From Tigriopus japonicus (lineage: Eukaryota; Arthropoda; Copepoda; Harpacticoida; Harpacticidae), in assembly GCA_010645155.1 (NCBI GenBank), contig JAAGOF010000064.1, positions 2,366,612 through 2,430,611 of the forward strand: a stretch of 64,000 nucleotides of DNA, read 5' to 3'. The notes under the pieces were generated by a model. The model searched no databases, was not told where the DNA came from, and saw only the letters and a list, made by a program, of their open reading frames with translations. Below are positions 32,288 to 44,137 of this stretch, piece by piece. The position numbers were made by a program, and so were the translations under genes. The number at the start of each line of letters is the position of its first letter. The first letter of the stretch is position 1.

Positions 32288-35200
32288 TCAGTATGCCCCT
32301 CCATTGAGGGCTAAATTATGCATGGCCGCAACCAAGGTGTGGTCCATTATGGGACGGGGCTCTTCGATGTGATTTAAATTATTACTGGGATTGGGGGAAC
32401 CGTGGGACGAACTCGAACCACTGGATCCTCCCAATCCCGGAGGAGGCGGGGGTGGAGGATTCATGGTATTGGGAGAGGGTTCCATAAATCCATTGCTAAA
32501 CATGGGGGCAGGGAAAAAATGAGGATAGGTCAGATCATGGTTGCTCAATACTGGAAAGCCATAAGGAAATGCTTGATGGGTCATGGGATTTGGTAAAGTG
32601 AATGCATTGTTGCCGTAGTGAGACGGTTGAGGATGGGTAGTGGGACCGGCAAAAGCAGACATCTTTACCAATCGACGAGGAGGAGCTGTTCCTGGAGCAC
32701 CTAGAATTAGAAGCAAATCCTGCAGAAAGTGCTTGTTTCTTTTTTAAAATCAATATTGACCAAAGGACAGAAGGCAGAATTTTAAGATGGAACTAATGGC
32801 GCAGATCTAGATCTCCGTCTCAATTCTACCAAACAGATGCAAACGAGACATGATCCAGAAGATGGAAAGCAACAACATGAAAGATGCTTCGAGACCTTCA
32901 AGATTAAAGCTCGAGTTGTCAAAAGAGAGCAAGGACAAACAACCCCCAGAGGGATCTCTACACATGGGACGAAACAAATGGCGAGTTAATTTCACTGCTT
33001 TTGTTCTACCTAGACCTCTGATGCCTGCTGCCCCTCTCTTCCGTGGAAGTATACCTCGATTCGACGGATTAGACAACATTGGATGAGGAGAGAAGGGCGG
33101 AGTAAAAGGGCTCAATTGGGCCAAAGGGGATTCATAACTGGAAAACAAAATAAATTAAAAGAGTTCCCAGGACATGAAAACGTGTTCTTGGCTCACTCAC
33201 AATGGGTTATTTGCCGGTGGCATACCCAAGCCGCTATTCAAAGAGAGGGAAGGTGTTCCTTCCGAGAACAACTTGGTCAATTGTTTTCTTTGGTTGTAGA
33301 GTAATTTATCGACTGGCTTTGACCAAGTGACATGCAAAGGAGCCCCATCCATCGATAGATCATGAGCTTTTTCCAAAGCCAATTCAGCGGCTTCACGGGT
33401 AACAAAATGAACAAAGGCATAATCTTTGCTTTTCTTCACACGTTCGATGGTTTCTCCGCCCAGTTCCTCGAATTTCGCTTTGATATCGCTCTCCGAAGTT
33501 TCGGGCATCAAGTTACGAACAAAGAGAATCCGTACCTAAAGCCAACAAAGAAAAGAAGTATAAATATGCCATTCCCTTCATCAACATGGTGAAACTTTGA
33601 CCAACTTTCCAGTCAACATGCACATCACTTTCCTTACGCATCAAAGGGAACAAATTGGATAGTGCAGCAAAGTTTCACAGAACTTTCTCAGTCAGAATCA
33701 TGTTTTAATACTTGACAGCACTTTTGTAGTACGTACCTTGCTCATAACCTCGTCGTCCACTTCTGTCTCTGGTTCTGCCCAATCGACTTTCTCGATCTCT
33801 TGGCCGAGCAAAAAAATCCTCCCCGGCACAAGTTTTCGACGAGCTAAGGCAGCCAAACGATGGGATTCGTATTCAACAAATGCGTATCCTCGGGTTTTCG
33901 ATTTGTCCATTTGAGAGGGATACAAGATCACTTCTCGAACGCCCTCAGTTAGGTGTTCCATTTCGATCTTCAAGAGCAATAGAAAAATGGAGAAGCATGA
34001 TTACAGAATAAGGTCAGCTGTTGAGGGCTTTTGATACTGGAAACACAAGCTGTGCTAGCCCGGATGTTAGATGCACTAATTCAAATGGCTCAAGTATACC
34101 AAAGCATAGTATAAATAACGCTGCTTGAGTATAGTCTCTATACATCAGCTGACTTTCAAGCGCAGGTAATGTACAGAGACTATACTTGATTAGAGTTATT
34201 TAAACTCTACTTCGGTATGCTTGAGCCATTTGAATAAGTGCATCTAACATTCGGGCTAAAAATTTAAGATTACTAATTCAACTGGCTCGAGTATTCCAAA
34301 GAATAGTAAAAATAGCCATTCTTGAGTATGTCTCTGAACATAAGTTGCGTTTATAAGGCAGTCTATGTACCAAGACCATGTTTCTTCCTAAATTCCAAAT
34401 TATCTCAACAATCGACCTATAGAAGAGGCATATGAGACAAAGTAGAAATAACCATACTCGAGTTTAGGCTCAGTGTTTGCAATTGAAAGACGTAGCCTTT
34501 GTCCTGAGATTTTACTCGAGAATGGTTTATTCTAGGTCTAGTTTATTCTACTTTGCCTCCAATGCTTCTACTATACTTCCAAAAGCCTTCAACAACTGAC
34601 AGATGAACACAAATTTCAGAATAAAAAAAACAGAAATACCTTGATCTGTTCCGCGGATTGATTTTTTGGGATTCCACTGATCCATAATTTTCGATTATCA
34701 ACTGATTTGACAACACCCAAATGACGGTTTGGGCGAATCTCGTAATTATTAAATCTCTTCACGGCCATTTTGGCGTGTTCGGACGAGGTATATCGAATGA
34801 AGAGAAATCCGCGATTGGAGCCAGAAAAATCCATCATCAAACGAAGCTCATAAATTTGACCAATCTAGCAAACACGATGCATTTTTGAATACACATCATA
34901 TGTACGTATAGAAGTAGACTTTTTAAGTGTAGAGCACTTGTTGCAGCGAGAAGATAAGGGGGTTGACAAGGGATGTATTTTCCACAGGAAGAAAGAGAGA
35001 GTTCAATCCAAATAAGCTTAAAGCCAGTGGAAAAAGATAGCGACTCGATCCAAGTTGTTTGGTAAACATGGAGTCGTAAACTCATGAAATCTTGGCTTAA
35101 CATTAATGCTTGATTACCTACCTGAGAGAAAATGGGGACTAGTTCATCCTCAAAACAATCACGAGGGACTTTGCCGACGAATATCTCACAACCTTTGTCA

Positions 35201-35427
35201 GGAGAGGGACCCACCCAACCAGGGGGTGGTCCACCATAGATCCTCTGTCCGTTCCTTTGTACAATCTGGTAGGACGTTTTGTCAACGAGATCGAGCAATC
35301 TCTCGTCATTGGACTTTTTTATTTGGTTTTCGGTCTAAAATTAAGTATAAGACAACCTTAAGAAATATTTAACCAGCCTAGTGAATGTCCCCCAAGTTCC
35401 CTCAATTACCGGCTCGGCAACACCCAT
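32288..35427 (-). CDS. A1CF/RBM46/RBM47-family three-RRM protein, copy B
   Basis: complement(join(32288..32700, 33010..33137, 33201..33535, 33737..33967, 34640..34864, 35122..35334, 35410..35427)), 520 residues, all junctions GT-AG and in frame. Exon 1 codes MGVAEP, a different start from copy A. Exons for the helical domain and RRM1-RRM3 have the same lengths as in copy A (213, 225, 231, 335 bp), and the proteins differ by about six residues across the last three. After RRM3, the exon may end at either of two donors in the same phase: 33055 (as in copy A) or 33010; the longer form adds [10 protein letters not shown], conserved in A1CF, so I prefer it. The C-terminus is longer than in copy A and ends [12 protein letters not shown]. 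Intron 33968-34639 is expanded by foldback elements. The family binds AU-rich mRNAs. Confidence 0.85.
34057..34257. mobile_element. Foldback MITE in intron of copy B
   Basis: AGCCCGGATGTTAGATGCAC at the left and its near reverse complement at the right; arms of at least 45 bp, extending with mismatches toward a centre near 34155. The matching intron in copy A is only 65 bp, so the insertion came after the duplication or was lost from copy A. Confidence 0.7.
34389..34603. mobile_element. Rearranged relic of the GGTCGGTTGTTG MITE family
   Basis: Shares AAATTCCAAATTATCTCAAC, AAGTAGAAATAACCAT and TTCTACTATACTTCCAAAAG with the intact element at 50932-51196, but with ends and arms in a disturbed order. 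Lies in the same intron as the previous MITE. Confidence 0.5.
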
Positions 35428-37461
35428 GATCAACTATTGATGCGAATTCAAAATAAGTTTAACAATCACAGGAATCAACGTAATTGCGTGTTCTGGACAA
35501 TCACTTTTAATCAACTGCGGGAGTTACAACATCTCTTCCACGATATCACGAGGTCTCCGAAGTTGAATTGTCCTCATCGAGTTGCTGGTGGAGGTGGAAG
35601 GAAACGAGGAAGGTGGCCACAATTGATAAGACCTATGTGTAAACGTATGCATGTTCGGCTCAATGGCGGCATGTCACTTGGAGTCGACCTAGGGTGTTGG
35701 TACTAGTTAGTAGTGGTAAGAGACATTTAAGCGAATCGAGATTCACCACTACTATCGTTCGTTCGTGAGGTTGCGGGTCCGGGAGAAGCTTTAACCCACC
35801 GACTCGACGAAGATAGGATGGAAAAAGGACTTCAAGGAACTTCGCTAAATTTGGACGAGCAACATGCATGTACGTTTTGAGTTGAAAGGTCAACAAAATG
35901 GCACGAACTCAAGTGCAAGTGATTAATTAACGTTATTAAAGAAGTTCATTTTCTCTAGCCATTATTTGGCAATGCAAGTCTTCACTTAATTGGTGGGTAT
36001 TATTTTATGTTTAGTTTATAGTTCTACGTATCACCGCCAAACATTAGGCTTCACAAACGGTCAAGACAGACGTAATATTTTGATCAAATCATTGGCCCTC
36101 TATTCAATTATTCAACTGTACTCGCCTACTTTAAAAACGTGAAACAAGTCTTTGGTCACGAAGGTTTACGGTTCTTTTTTGTGTTACACGTTTCCTGTCC
36201 AAAATTTGTAGATATCCATGGCCAGTTCATTATTATTCATCGACTCTTGATAAGAAAAATAAAATCACGAGGAAGTGTCTATCGAAGGAAATTGGCAGGG
36301 TAGCGTTAGTCTGATAAGACGACGAGGATAAGCACACCCATCCTTTGATGTTGGACGCGTTTAAGACGATCCATGATGGTCTCCAATGCGGCTAGGTTCT
36401 CACTCATCTCGGCAACACGCCATCTTGCTTCCCACGCCAAATTTCGCTTTTGAGGAAATGAAATCTTAATCATTTGAACTAAAAATACCCATTTAAAAGT
36501 CTTCATTTCACTGACATGTTCTTCATTAACTAGTAAAGCGTAACTGTCAATTGACAAGTTCCATCTGACATCAATTAAAGCAGAAGGGAACTTTCCTTTA
36601 GTTTTTGTGATTTAACTTGGAACATCATCAAACAGGTGAAATTTGCATCTCAAGTTTTTTCCCTGATTCGCAAAAAAAACCGAATTGGTGTTTTTTATGC
36701 CCTTGTGTACCTAGAAAATGAATAAAAAAGCCAAAGTTGTTGTTTCATGCGATTTTTTTTTCCTTTTCACAAATTGTAAAAACTATTCTTGATGAAAAAA
36801 TCCAAAAGAGACGGATGAAAGGAAACACAAACAAAAAAGGTTTTCTTCAAGACTAGCCGGGACAAAGGCCATGAAGATGAAATTGGTAATTTATCTTCTG
36901 TCACATCTTTAACAAAAAATTGGAACTACATGGTGTATTATTTTCGAATAAGCAGCATTGATAAAAAATGCCATGAATCTTGGGCAAGGGAGCTCGTGTT
37001 TGATTCGAGCACTTCATTCTTTGGACTTTGTTCCCTTTACATAATGCTCGGGACATAACAAATACGATTCTTATTGGAAATGATGATTCATTCGTCAAGA
37101 CCGTAGGTGATGAAATTTAGTTGAAAAACGTTTCAGTAGTCATTCAACTTTTGTTATATTGGTGTGGCTGAATCTTATTTCAAAACTATTACTTCTTTAT
37201 GCCTAAAGTTTGGTAGTGTCAGGTGGTACTTTAATGCGAAATTGGAAAACGCTGACAAATGTTCTTCAATAAGCTTGGACGAGAAACTGGTCTTCTTTTA
37301 CGATTAGATTAAAGACCACTTGCTCTGTGATTTTTGGACGGCAAAAGATCGATCGTTGCCAAAAAGAGTTGTCAAGCTCTGTTCCACTCATTTCCCTTCA
37401 AAGAGATTCCTTTTCCCCTAAGTGGAAGATAAGCCAGAATTCTCAGAAGCATTTTTCCTCC
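35428..37461. other. Intergenic; possible short exon at 36306-36450 (minus)
   Basis: The minus-strand frame ending at 36306 (RNLAWEARWRVAEMSENLAALETIMDRLKRVQHQR...) has coding-like composition and follows a pyrimidine-rich stretch ending in AG, so it may be a terminal exon of an unidentified gene. I could not connect it to upstream exons. No second exon like copy A's exon 2 was found upstream of copy B. The rest is AT-rich. Confidence 0.3.
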
Positions 37462-37467
37462 TTTATT
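37462..37467 (-). terminator. Candidate poly(A) signal AATAAA
   Basis: AATAAA on the minus strand, about 170 bp after the stop of the two-exon membrane protein at 37638. Confidence 0.45.
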
Positions 37468-37637
37468 GGGCTCAACCAGTGAGTCCTGCAACAAATAGTA
37501 ATCAATTGGTATAAAAATATTACCGTGAATTTGAGCAATGGATTGATCCACCTGAAAAAAGTAAAGGGCCTTCTCTGACATTTTGAGTTAAGTCGCAGCT
37601 TCGAGTACTATGAATTCCACCCTTAACTCAAGAAACC

Positions 37638-39435
37638 TCAGATATATGCAAACAAGAGAATGCACACCGGAACTGATATCAAAAAGGTCATATAAATAGA
37701 TTTTCGAGGATGACAAATGCTCTCTGCCACAATCACATGATGGCACTCTTCCAACGATGAAAACCCGACTAACTCGTTGCAAGGGTCATTTTCTTCCTCG
37801 GGTACCTCTAACACCACGTGGTCTTCCGACCAAAATCCAAGTGGAAGTTCACAGACGGTTGTATTAGTGCAATTCAACACGTTGCTGCTCACATCGAAGG
37901 CAGTCTTGTGGAGATCAAAGGTAGCAAAAAGGAAATTGTCCGTGATCTCGTTCTCATTGGCAAAGATGAAGTAATAAAAGCCAGTTTGGGCCACTTCGAA
38001 TGAGATTTCGGTTTGAATCTCTTTGAGATCTTGCTCGGTGGATCCATCTTGACAACGAGTGGCTCCATTCAACGGGACATTGTACATTAGGCCTTCACAA
38101 GCTGCTAAGGCCTCTTCGCTACTAGACCATGACGATCTCACTTCCTCTCTGGACTTGTCATTCTCAGTTTGCATGTCAAAACGGCCTTGATCTCGGAGAT
38201 TGTAGAGGCCCTCGGGAAAATGATCGGTGTCAATGACTTCCTGGCCTCGGAATTCTTGATCCGTTTGAGTGATCTCATCTTTTATGCGGCTCTTTTTGCT
38301 CTGAAGGTCCCTTGACAGCCTTGGCGTTGTCGTTTCTGTATAAGTTGGAAAGACAAAGTTCTTTTGTTGTTGTTTCAATTGGAAGGCCTCGAATTTGGAA
38401 CGGATCTCCAGATCCAAAAGTCTCTCTTCCGAATTTGGATCTTGATTGAGTCGTTGTAAGATTGTGCGGACGATCTGATGTTTTTGTCGGGTGTCCAATT
38501 GGTCAATGATGTCCAAGAATGAATTTGTGAGAGAAGAATTATTATTGTCACTATTATTCTCCCCCGACCATAAAAATGCCTTCTCCTCCGAGCGGATTGT
38601 TTGATTTAGCGAAGAAGTGTCTTGTACAATCTCATGATTAAATTCGAACTCCTCGGATATCTCATCCGACTCCTCCACCGAGTCTAGCTCTCCCAGGTAA
38701 GAGCATCGTCTGGCATCTTTAAGACCTTTGACAACGATAAAACTTGCGCCTTCATGTCTTGAGCACACCGACAGACGGACAAATGAGCCCCTTAGGAGGT
38801 AGAAGCCCCAGTATTCCTTGATATCGTCTTGTAGCATCATTTTGCGTCGCATCTTGACATGTTGACGGTAGCGTTGGAGTTGAGGACGCTCGGACAGTAA
38901 ATACGCATTGAACGAACCGTTCATTCTGAGCTCTTGTTCCTGGCACCAGATAGTGGACACACGGCTCTCCTGAAAGGAAACAAATGGACACTTGACCTTG
39001 AATGGGACCACTGAACAACATTGCGCAGAAGGACCACGCGTGAGTGAGTGAATGAGTGAGTGGCAAGACAGGATCAAATCTCAATATTTTATCTGTCTCA
39101 CTTCTCAGAGTCATTTGCTCGGGATCCTTTTAGGACCTCTTGCATGAGCGCATAACTTACATGCGTTTGTTGCTAGAGAGTAATAGCCCACTTGCTCAAT
39201 GGTGATTCTAGTAAAGAGCTCCTTTTGTTACCTGATTCAGGAGTTTCATGTCTGCGGGTGACAACGTAAAGAAATGTGGCTTCAAAGCTTGGAAGCGAAT
39301 GTACAATGGAACACAGAGGCACAGGATAGGCACAAGAATGGCAAACAAACAGAATCTGCACAATCGTTTCGGACCCTTGGAAGCGCTGCTCCTCGAGGAC
39401 CATTGCATACGTTCCATTTGATCAAAGCGGTCCAT
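37638..39435 (-). CDS. Membrane protein with N- and C-terminal hydrophobic segments, two exons
   Basis: complement(join(37638..38969, 39232..39435)), 511 residues; donor CTGAATCAG|GTAACA and acceptor CCTTTCAG|GAGAGC join in phase 0. Residues about 25-48 (FCLFAILVPILCLCVPLYI after a basic stretch) form a signal-anchor. Then PADMKLLN and a segment with conserved-looking Cys (WCQEQELRMNGSFNAYLL), a long acidic Ser/Asn-rich middle, a second folded part (about residues 350-470: GFYYFIFANENEI, FDLHKT, LPLGFWSEDHVVLEVPEE) and a final hydrophobic helix (YMTFLISVPVCILLFAYI) right at the end. This resembles animal proteins with DUF4792/DUF4793 domains, related to the lumenal part of plant APD ubiquitin ligases. 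That assignment is from memory of the pattern and is moderate at best. No RING domain is present. Function unknown. Confidence 0.75.
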
Positions 39436-42400
39436 TGGAATTCAAGCGTGAACGACAAACTTGAGCATCGATCGATTCCTCGGTTGTAACTCAAGGATGC
39501 GTTTTCACTTGCAAACTTGAATGAATGTTGTTCGACTAGATCTTGACTCGCCGTCAACATTTACTTCGGCGCCGCGTGATTTATCTACTACTAGTTGTTG
39601 GTCCCTTTCAACGTTTGCATGGCAAAGATGCCACTCTCTTTTTCTAGTTTTCAAGGCCACTTTCCATAGAACCAAAATATGTTGACACCTTTTTAGTCTT
39701 GCTTGGAGAGAGCTGTCAGATTTTCAGAACAGAATTGCCGTTTACATTAGGGTCATTAGGCTGGTTTATTCGTGGTCTATATCCCTCTCACAGCCACGTC
39801 TTGCAGTCTGATCGTGAAGTTGTGTTGGATGAATGCGACACTCTTATTTTCTAGCGATGTTCCACTTGTTCCAACCACTCGCCTGAGCACTCTGGAAAAC
39901 AAGGCTCTAATTGGATTATCCTCTTAATAGGATGGAAATAGAGCGTCGTGAATCAGCCTTTGGCTTGAGTTGGATGGGATTGGTGGTTGTCTGTGGGGCC
40001 AAGATTTGGAGGTGCAGGAAGTGGGAGCTAATTTGTTATCGTCAGCCACAATTATTGCGCCAAACGCTTACCCGTAACTGATTCCCTGTCTTGAGAAGAC
40101 GGTGGGAATATTCGTCGAATGCGGTTGAATTCAGCTGACAGTCCCATAAACGAATTGGTCTGAATGTGATGACCCGGCTGGATATCCACACATTCAGCAA
40201 ATGTGTCCTCGAGCACAACGTGAATTGTCACTTCTACACAAAACATTTGAGAGACCTTAGAACCCATCAGTTGCTCGTGGACCACAAAGAAAAAAAGAGT
40301 GCCCGGCAACACCTTATTAGAACTTACTCAAGACTCTTTGTATGCTTGAGGAGTTCACTACTACTTGACATCGTTCCCTCGCCCTTTATGGATTCTTGGC
40401 AAATCTAGAGCAAAGCGGCGAGCGCATGTACGTATGTCGTATGTATACTGAATGGGGGAGATTCTTGTTTTCCGCGCCCCAAGGTTCGAGTGCGACAAGT
40501 TGTTTTCGTCTGGAGGGAAACGATGATCATCATTTCACATAATATTTTGGAGATATTCGCCGGGATTAAGCATTGAACCAGCCGTCTCTATTCGTCGCAA
40601 CGATGATTGATCACCATCTTTTCATTACTGACAGCATTCTCAGCACTTCTTGGTCGACTTGTTCCTCATGCGTTGAGCTGAGAAGATTCTGCCACGGGAA
40701 TACGATTTTCCATTTCAAGGTACCGAATGTACATGTTACGAACACATTTTGGCTATCAAGGGGAGTGATCGATTCACCTTTAAATAGGCGGATAATATGC
40801 TTCTTTAGCTACCCGTAAAGCCACTTGATGATACTCAGTGCTTCACAGACGTAAAGCGCCAGTTGTTCCACATATGTACATTCATTCTACGTCTACTTGT
40901 CGGTACGATTGGCCTTCTGTTGCCTTGTCAGCACGTGTGACTCACATCCTCTCTCCAGTTCTCATTTGCATCTTTCTTTCTTTTTAAATTCAAAGTACAA
41001 CTGATTGTCCGTATTGATATTTAGGTTAGCGCAGAACTAAATTTTGGACAAAGTGGGACAGTTAAGAGGTAAAAGTCTCGTTGAATGGGATTGTTGCTTT
41101 GATAGCTGATTACAGGCAGATTAATCTGCAATACTAAGTGCATTAAGTGTAACCCATTTTTAAAAGAAATTTGTCCTTTTTATTTTACAGAAACCCTGCT
41201 ATACTACTTATTTGAGATGAATTACTAAGGCCGTAAGGAAGGCTATCGAATTATGTCTTGAAATATAAGGAAGTCGCAGCTTTTACATACCTTGACTTGA
41301 TTGATAGAACACGTAAGTCAAATAATGGTCAGTTAGTAGTTAGAACTATAGCAATTACTTTTGAAAAATAATTTATTGCAATTGCATTGATCTCAAAAGT
41401 AATTAAATACAACTACAGTTACTTTATTTCCGAACGTAATAAGAAACAATTACTCGCAACAAGTAATTGAATTGCATTGAATTTTCATTTCAATTGCATT
41501 ATTGCTCGAAACGAACTTGTTCTGGTTTTGTTTTTGAGGGTATCATACAAGAGAAGCGCAAAAATATGTCTTATTTAGGGTTCATCAATTTACGAACCGA
41601 AAAATATCGGAAATTTGTGGCTTGATCAGCGGAATGCAATGTCTCATATCTTGATATGCAGGTGAAAATGTACATGACTGGCATGTGCTGGTTTCATGGA
41701 ACACATTTCAAGCCTTCAATTTTTCCCCACTTCACTTATCCACTCAAATGTCCCTTTTCACTCAAATCCTTTCTAGACTGCAATTGTTTAAGATTTTTTA
41801 TGAGTCAAGCCTTGAAAACCGATATGTCTTGTTTTAGTCAGGTGCACGTGTGTGTACATTATCATTTACTCTCTAGAAGCTTCCACGCATTCATTGAACA
41901 ATGTATTACCATTCTTGCAATCCCATTGATGGTCTACCCATCAAATAAGACAAGAACATGGGTGAGATTGAGATTCTTTTTCTGTCTTTGATATAGTCAG
42001 ACAAGGTACTTCGACGTTCGTTTTATGTAAGCCCTGGCAATCTCCTCTTTGTGTTGTTTCTTTCTCCCAAGAATGCCTTCAAAGTTCGTTGGAAACGTTT
42101 CCTCGATTGCTTGTCTAGTCTGCGAAAAATTCAGCCATTTAACGAACATGCAACTTCAATTGAAGCCGTCTAATTCGATCTACGGTTTTTTTAAAGATGT
42201 GCAAAGAGCCGCTGAACTTTTTCAAGATCAATCGGGATTACTTTTCGCAAGAGTTTGCTTCCGATTCAATGATCAAATGCACCTAAATCAATCATATGTT
42301 CTTTGACCCATTGATTCTCTTTTGAAGTAATCTTAATTGCCGATCAGAACTGTTCCAATCACAAAAACTACTTACAGGACTGGTATTTCTGAGAGATGGG

Positions 42401-43982
42401 GCGTGATACCCCCTTTTCCCTTAGAAAAGTCATAGATCCTCTTTATATGATAGGTAGGCAGGCTTTTAATGCTTCTCTCCAAGCAAAGCTCCCTGACCTG
42501 CTCAGACCCAAGATCGAGTCCTGTAGCTCAGGGAGAGAGAGCAAATTTTGGATCCATTAGTAAGAAGGAAGTCCTAAGGCGGGTATTTACTTAGGCGGCC
42601 TAGACAACGGAATCCTTTAGATCCCACTCAACATCCTTTTCCTTCTCCTTCTCGTCTTGACAGGATCCACAGACTTGATTGGGTGGACCAGATTGATTCC
42701 GTGGCCTTCAAAGTGCACGGCTCATAAGTTCAGTGCAGGTCTTATACGAAACTTTTTTTTTTCGATCACTGTCTGGGGTCTGGTTGAGCTTTTGATTTAG
42801 TGCGTTCCGCACATACATTTTACTAAACCGAGAGAGATGGATTGTAGAGTCTACTTTTTGTGTCCATGTTACTAGATTGGGAAATTTAAAACCTTCCATT
42901 TCTTGAGCCTTGGTGACATCCAAGGGACGTTCCATGTGTTCCAAGGATGTTATGGATGGGAGTTCTTTTAATATCCAAAAGACTAAGACGTAGGTAGTCT
43001 GGTTTAAAAAGCCCAAAAAGGAGTGTCTGGTGGCTTTTCCTCTTCCTTTTTGATAAACAGAATGTATGGAACATGGGATCTTCATGGAAAGAGAAAGATG
43101 ATTCTTTAACCTGATGATATTTTACTCCAATTGGAAAATGGAAGGCACGTTAGGTCTGAGATTGAGAATTCTCATTTGAAGACAAATCCCTTGTCATTTC
43201 GAGCCGGTCAGTAGAACCTAGATCTCTTTTCTGATGGGAACTTGGAACATGAAGAGCCACAAAAACTAAAGGATAAAATTGATTTTTCCTCTCTCTCCTT
43301 TGTCCCATCTTGGTGAAATGATGTTGATGGTGGAACAACTTTTGTGGGGATTTTCGATCAGGAGTTGCTGTTTCTCTCAAAAGCAGTGAAGTCATTTTTC
43401 CTTAGGCTTTTTTCTGAATGGTGTTTAGTGACGGAATTCTCCACGGAAAACCTCTCGGAATGGTAATATGATATTGCTTGGATATAAGTGGTATTGTTAC
43501 ATCGAAGGATAAACCTTATTTGCTCGCCACAAGTGAAAAAAAAATGCGTTGACTTTAGTAATAGTACCAGGTGTTTCAAAAGAAACAGAACATCCAATGA
43601 TATCGTCTATAACTCGTGATTAAAACCATTTATGAACCTCACTTTCATTGAATACGGTTGGCCAAACTTTTGGCTTGAAGAGTTACAAAAGGCAATTTCA
43701 ACCAAGTTCAATATTTAAGCGAAGACGATTTTTCCCGTGAAGTGTCAATTCTGAAAACAGCGTTTCTCACTTCCGAAATTTGGCTAAAATCGAAAATTAG
43801 GCGACATAAAGGGAATAAAACCATGTGTACCTTGAGAATTTTTGTTATCTGCCGCATATTTTTGAGCTTGATACATTTTTTGTGAGATCAATCATTTCCG
43901 AGTTACGGATATAGTTCCCTGCTCTGTTTCTTATGAATCTCGCGGTAATGGAGTAATTGATCTGAACTATAACTCACTGACG
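39436..43982. other. Long intergenic region, no gene supported
   Basis: The first few hundred bp should hold the promoter of the minus-strand membrane protein gene. Near 41330-41510 there is a stretch rich in repeated TAATTAC/CAATTG words. The open frames at 41656-41991, 42049-42306 and 42708-43085 show no recognisable family. Confidence 0.35.
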
Positions 43983-44137
43983 TAAGGCTCGGATAAATAT
44001 TCAGTTTTGCTGCAGAGCAGAATCCCAGACGTTTCACAACGTAGTGTTTGCTGTTGGCTGATCGTCAGCTGACCCTACTCCTTAGAATGTCTGGAAATTC
44101 TGCTCCACAGAAAAACTGAATATGTCTCCGAGCCTTA
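43983..44137. mobile_element. Foldback MITE, CCCAGACGTTTT family, copy 2
   Basis: TAAGGCTCGGATAAATATTC at the left mirrored by ...CCGAGCCTTA at the right. The inner arms contain GCAGAATCCCAGACGTTT, and the centre has CAGCTGACCCTACTCC, as in copy 1 at 23694-23839. More diverged than copy 1. Confidence 0.7.

Noticed and set aside
33005..33054. Reading the copy B frame straight on past 33010 as a longer protein
   Set aside because: The frame does continue, but both donors splice in phase to the conserved last exon, and the residues after RGLG lose similarity to the family.
42708..43085. 125-codon minus-strand frame
   Set aside because: Composition and content give no family; no splice or homology support.
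43560..43950. Possible inverted repeat around AAGAAACAGA words
   Set aside because: The arms match over too few bases to support an element.
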